Part shown: one piece after another, positions 40,414-43,683 of the stretch | Layout: each line of letters opens with the position of its first letter | How positions within the stretch are numbered: the first letter of the stretch is position 1 | Assembly (NCBI GenBank): GCA_036939755.1 | Contig: JALLAZ010000208.1 | Location: 1-43,683 of the forward strand | DNA: 43,683 nt | Direction of reading: 5' to 3' | Origin: Stephanodiscus triporus | Taxonomy: Eukaryota > Bacillariophyta > Thalassiosirophyceae > Thalassiosirales > Thalassiosiraceae | Notes under the pieces: model-generated | Database searches by the model: none | What the model was told of the DNA's origin: nothing | What the model saw: only the letters and a program-made list of their open reading frames with translations | Position numbers and translations under genes: made by a program

Positions 40414-41235
40414 TTAATGAATACCTCCCCACCAATAAACAGTGATGAATAAAAACAATCAGACAACATCTACAAAATGTCAATACCATGCTGCAGACTC
40501 AAAACCAAAATGATGCGTTGACGTAAAATGATTATAAACAATTCTTAAAAGAGATACTATTAAACAGCACGTACCAATAAAAACATGAAAACCATGAAAA
40601 CCAGTAGCCATATAAAAACAAGAGCCAAAAACACTATCATTAATGTTGAATGGTGCATCTACATACTCCATACCTTGTAATAAGGTAAAAATTGTTGCCA
40701 AAAGTATAGTGAATAATAATGCAATAATTGCTTGTTTTTTTGCTCGTACGATTATTGCATGATGTGCTCAAGTAACAGTAGCGCCAGAACTTAAAAGAAA
40801 AAATGTGTTGGTTAAAGGAATTCCAGAGGTTTGAATTGTTTGGATTGCTTCGGGAGGTCACACTCCTCCTAAATTAAAAACTGGCGATAAACTCGAATGA
40901 AAAAAAGCTCAAAAAAACGCAAAAAAAAACATAATTTCAGAAACAATAAATAAAATCATTCCTAGTCTCAAACCTCGTTGGACAGATACAGTATGCTGTT
41001 CTTCAAACGTGGCTTCTCTAACAATATCACGTCACCAAGTATACATAACATATAATAGTATAAAAAAACCAATTAATGCCAGTTGACCTCCCCCTAAAAA
41101 TTTGTTCATATATAAAACAGCCCCTGAAGTCATAAAAAATGCTCCTAAAGAGGCTACTAACGGCCAAGGACTAGGATCTACTAAATGTCAACTATGTTTT
41201 GTTTTTAGGTATTTGAAACGAATTTTATTATTCAT
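40414..41235 (-). CDS. cox3: Cytochrome c oxidase subunit 3
   Basis: A seven-helix subunit of complex IV, 273 residues, on the reverse strand. [19 protein letters not shown] near the N terminus, [20 protein letters not shown] with the conserved Glu, WPPEAI, and [16 protein letters not shown] near the C terminus are diagnostic. More than six Trp are TGA. It ends GGIH with TAA, 61 bp before the Trp-like tRNA on the same strand. Confidence 0.97.
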
Positions 41236-42253
41236 ATTTTATTCAGGTATTTGAAAAGAAGAAAGTGAAATTCTCTCGATTGAAAATAATGTTCTAGTGT
41301 ATTTAAATTTTGTATTTAAAATATAATGCATGACCCAAAAACAGGTACCTACTTGAGGGGACAAATAATAGAAATCGACGACAAATCCTAAATTTAGAAT
41401 TAACCTGTTATGGGAAAATTTCGAATCTAATACACATAAATATGAATTAACATTTTACAGTTGTTGGATCTCTAAGAAGTCGCTTAACAACACTGGGCAT
41501 CGCAACAGTAGGGAGAATATCATTGCGTGCTGAAAAAAACTAGTTCCCAGTCATAAGATAAAAGCGTTTACTAGCTATGTACTGCTATAACGGCTTTTTT
41601 TAAAAGTGTGAAATAAAAACCATTTACTCGAGTTCTTTTTTCAATAAATAAGCAATATAATCAAAATAAAGGATTAATTAAAGAATAAATTTAAATCTTT
41701 TTTCAATTTTAACGCTATTTAAGGGGCAGGGAACGACCCTGAGATAAAAGTTGGAAGATTAAATAAAATGAAAAAATGAAAGATTGTTGTAATAGTAGGG
41801 GGCAAGCCCCTTAATAGGGTATTGTTATTTTTTAATAACGGAATATGAATAATTGTTAGGTATTGTGAAATACATATAAATGTAGCAGGAGTTTGTAAGA
41901 TTGTTTTTAGTGTAAATAGGAAAATACCAGAGCGGCATAATTCAAGAAATACTGTAATTAAAATATTTATTTTACATTTGATGCTATTTAAAGAAAAGGT
42001 TAATTAGAAGTAAAACGAATGAACTGGCTAATAGAATATTAAACATTTAATATTCTGTTAGGGGTTCAAATCTCTTTTTTCCTGAAATAATATGTCTTTA
42101 TAGTTCTACCTTATAGTTAATCTTCTTTTATTCAGTTTTAAAAACTGAATAAAAGCAATAGATTAATTAAAAAAACTATGTGTTAACTCTAGTGTAATTC
42201 TAGAATAACATTATTCACTATGACTGGAGGCCTAAAGTCAAATTAACATAAAA
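41236..42253. repeat. Right repeat region, 5' part
   Basis: About 400 bp with nothing recognised (41236-41635) leads into a direct copy of the left-end sequence: 41636-41990 matches 131-430 and 42059-42235 matches 487-660. Between them, 41945-42060 matches 5535-5663, so this copy is a mosaic of two sites. The 5' two-thirds of tRNA-Trp is missing and only its T arm and acceptor 3' strand remain at 42059-42087. Confidence 0.75.
41892..42013. repeat. Left arm of ~115-bp inverted repeat around the 235-codon ORF
   Basis: The reverse complement of 43022-43142 matches this stretch closely, sharing TTTGTAAGATTGTTTTTAG, TGTAAATAGGAAAATA and TACTGTAATTAAAATATTTA blocks. The pair brackets the intact accessory ORF at 42254-42961. 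Confidence 0.75.
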
Positions 42254-42961
42254 ATGATGACCTTATATTTTCTATTTAAAGTAACGTTCAAAACACTATA
42301 TTTCATTCATAAGAATGAAAAGATAAAAAAACTTTTATTCCAAGGGTTAGGCCATATAGCTTTGGTTGCCTCCCCTTCATCTTCAAGAGCGTCTAGTCCG
42401 GTCTCTTCTATGTTTATGCCGTATACCGCCGAGATGGACGATCAGTGTGTCCACTACATCTTAAGGTGGTTTTATCCAAGGGACTTGGAGTGAGCTTGGG
42501 GAATCTATCGAAGCATGGACCAGATACAAAAAGAAACCTTTCTCGACCAAAGCGTATCCACAGCTTTATCAAAGATAAAGCGGTGGGTACCATGTTCTAT
42601 AGATACGTTTTTTAACAGTTCTACCGAGCACCAATTGACCACCCTAAAAGTTTTACAGACTTGGGCGACTAACACCGCTGTTTTTCGGGATATTAGATTT
42701 AGATTCTTAGAAACAAGACAGGAGTTAGACCGGTCACACGCTATCACTGCGCTTGGGGCTAATAATCTTCGTTTAAATTATTATCCATACAACCCCCATT
42801 TTGACAACCATGTGGAAAGAATTAGTCCTTATATTGCGCAAAACTTGTTAGAAGAGCACCATTCGGTGGATGCATTTATAGAACACTCCTGATATCAGGA
42901 ACAGGTGATGCGTGAAATTATTAGTAGAGTTCCCAAAATCGCTGCCGAAACTTTTCTTTAA
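42254..42961 (+). CDS. Unrecognised 235-residue protein between inverted repeats
   Basis: The frame is continuous from ATG 42254 to TAA 42959 when two TGA codons are read as Trp. It has a basic, hydrophobic N terminus (FLFKVTFKTLYFIHKNEK), a Ser-rich linker near residues 40-52 and a charged, helical, His/Arg-rich remainder with FRDIRFRFLETRQELDRSHA and a C-terminal VMREIISRVPKIAAETFL. No polymerase, nuclease or recombinase motif was seen and no family is recognised. Four Trp are TGG and two TGA, unlike cox1. GC is higher than in core genes. A decayed relative lies at 14930-15410, and inverted repeats flank it, so an element-borne gene is likely. Confidence 0.6.
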
Positions 42962-43021
42962 TGCACATCCTAACAGCAATAATAAATGTTCAGTATTATA
43001 TTGGCCAGTTCATTCGTATGA

Positions 43022-43142
43022 CTTCTAAATTAACCTTTTCCTTGACTAGCATCAAATGTAAAATAAATATTTTAATTACAGTATTTACTTGGATTATGAC
43101 TCTCTGATATTTTCCTATTTACACTAAAAACAATCTTACAAA
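43022..43142. repeat. Right arm of ~115-bp inverted repeat
   Basis: Inverted match to 41892-42013 with scattered differences; begins about 60 bp after the stop codon of the 235-codon ORF. Confidence 0.75.
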
Positions 43143-43486
43143 TTGGACTTCAGAATTTATTAATTGTTAGATTAATAAAAGGGTACGTTCCCTTTAACTA
43201 GCATTAAAATTGAAATAAATATTAATAAAAGAAAAAATGAAAGATTGTTGTAATAGTAGGGGGCAAGCCCCTTATATTAATTTATTAAAAATTAATATAA
43301 ATAAAGTTAACCTATGCAACAAAAATACAGAATAATACCTAAATCTTACGTACGTGAGTTTTTTTGACTATTGAAATGTGTAGCTATATACTGGTTATTT
43401 GAACGTTTTTTAAAAGTGTGCAATAAAAACCATTTATTCGAGTTCTTTTTTCAACAAATAAGAAACACTATAATCAAAATAAAGAT

Positions 43487-43683
43487 CAATTATTCATATT
43501 CTTTTATGACTATTTACTGCAGATTTGCTATTTCCGTTCGATAGACCTCGAGGTAGACTAGCTCAATTTCGATGTTTGTAAAAATACCCACCAATTAGTC
43601 ATATTCTTTTATGAAATTAACAATTATTCATATTCTTTTATGACTATTTACTGCAGATTTGCTATTTCCGTTCGATAGACCTC
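43487..43683. repeat. Tandem repeat at right end, period 134 bp
   Basis: The 63 bases 43487-43549 recur identically at 43621-43683, where the window stops, so the next unit is cut off. A shorter related piece (TCATATTCTTTTATGA) lies at 43598-43613. The CAGATTTGCTATTTC part resembles 25686-25700 before the accessory ORF island. Confidence 0.85.

Larger units (their letters stand above)
42962..43683. repeat. Right repeat region, 3' part
   Basis: No gene is seen. 43022-43142 is the inverted counterpart of 41892-42013, and 43180-43213 is an inverted copy of 191-230 (and 41705-41740). 43235-43274 is a direct copy of 41773-41812, including the GGGGC hairpin. 43398-43466 resembles 41602-41665 and the left tandem unit. 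Confidence 0.75.

Overview
This window looks like an essentially complete mitochondrial genome of a stramenopile (heterokont) protist. It is AT-rich and uses TGA as tryptophan: more than ten core genes (cob, cox1, nad2, nad5, rps3, rpl2 and others) are open only if TGA is read as Trp, and TAA or TAG are the stops. It carries respiratory, ribosomal-protein and Tat-translocase genes with a large tRNA set, and both nad11 and tatA/tatC are mitochondrially encoded. TGA=Trp plus this gene content would fit a heterotrophic stramenopile such as a bicosoecid (Cafeteria-like) or some diatoms. The exact genus is an inference that I could not check.

Layout. 1-640: repeats and tRNA-Trp(UCA). 643-4876: cob, tRNA-Val, nad7, a small ORF (possibly rpl31), nad9, rps14, nad3. 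4920-6209: six tRNAs and a repeat copy. 6445-12661: atp6, tRNA-His, LSU rRNA, SSU rRNA, a Thr-like tRNA, nad6. 13186-20049: nad2, a second tRNA-Val, a decayed accessory ORF, nad5, cox1, cox2. 20563-25674: tRNA-Cys, tRNA-Arg, nad4, rps13, rps10, tRNA-Phe, rps8, rpl6, rps2, rps4. 25680-27457: an island of unrecognised ORFs. 27776-31441: tRNAs, atp8 (reverse), rps12, rps7, rpl14, rpl5, nad1. 31382-33742: tatC, tatA, an rpl10-like gene and rps11. 33741-39548: rpl2, rps19, rps3, rpl16, atp9, nad4L, nad11. 40280-41235: a Trp-like tRNA and cox3, both reverse. 41236-43683: repeats surrounding a 235-codon ORF.

Most genes are on the plus strand. The minus-strand genes (atp8, tatC, tatA, rps11, cox3 and several tRNAs) are interspersed. 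tRNAs separate many protein genes and probably act as RNA-processing punctuation. No introns were seen. The respiratory genes supply complexes I (nad1-7, 4L, 9, 11), III (cob), IV (cox1-3) and V (atp6, 8, 9). The ribosomal genes partly keep the bacterial S10/spc order (rpl2-rps19-rps3-rpl16; rpl14-rpl5; rps8-rpl6).

The unusual content is accessory. One intact ORF (42254-42961) lies between long inverted repeats, and a decayed relative lies at 14930-15410. A second ORF island (25680-27457) contains a membrane/coiled-coil protein, a minimal tRNA-like hairpin and a frame-broken ORF. Repeat fragments from the terminal region recur at 5535-5663. Together these suggest a mobile or plasmid-derived element that has moved within this mitochondrial DNA. 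There are also three Trp-type tRNAs (two with anticodon UCA, one with CCA), a possible Thr tRNA, and a ribosomal-protein frame that runs through a tRNA gene.
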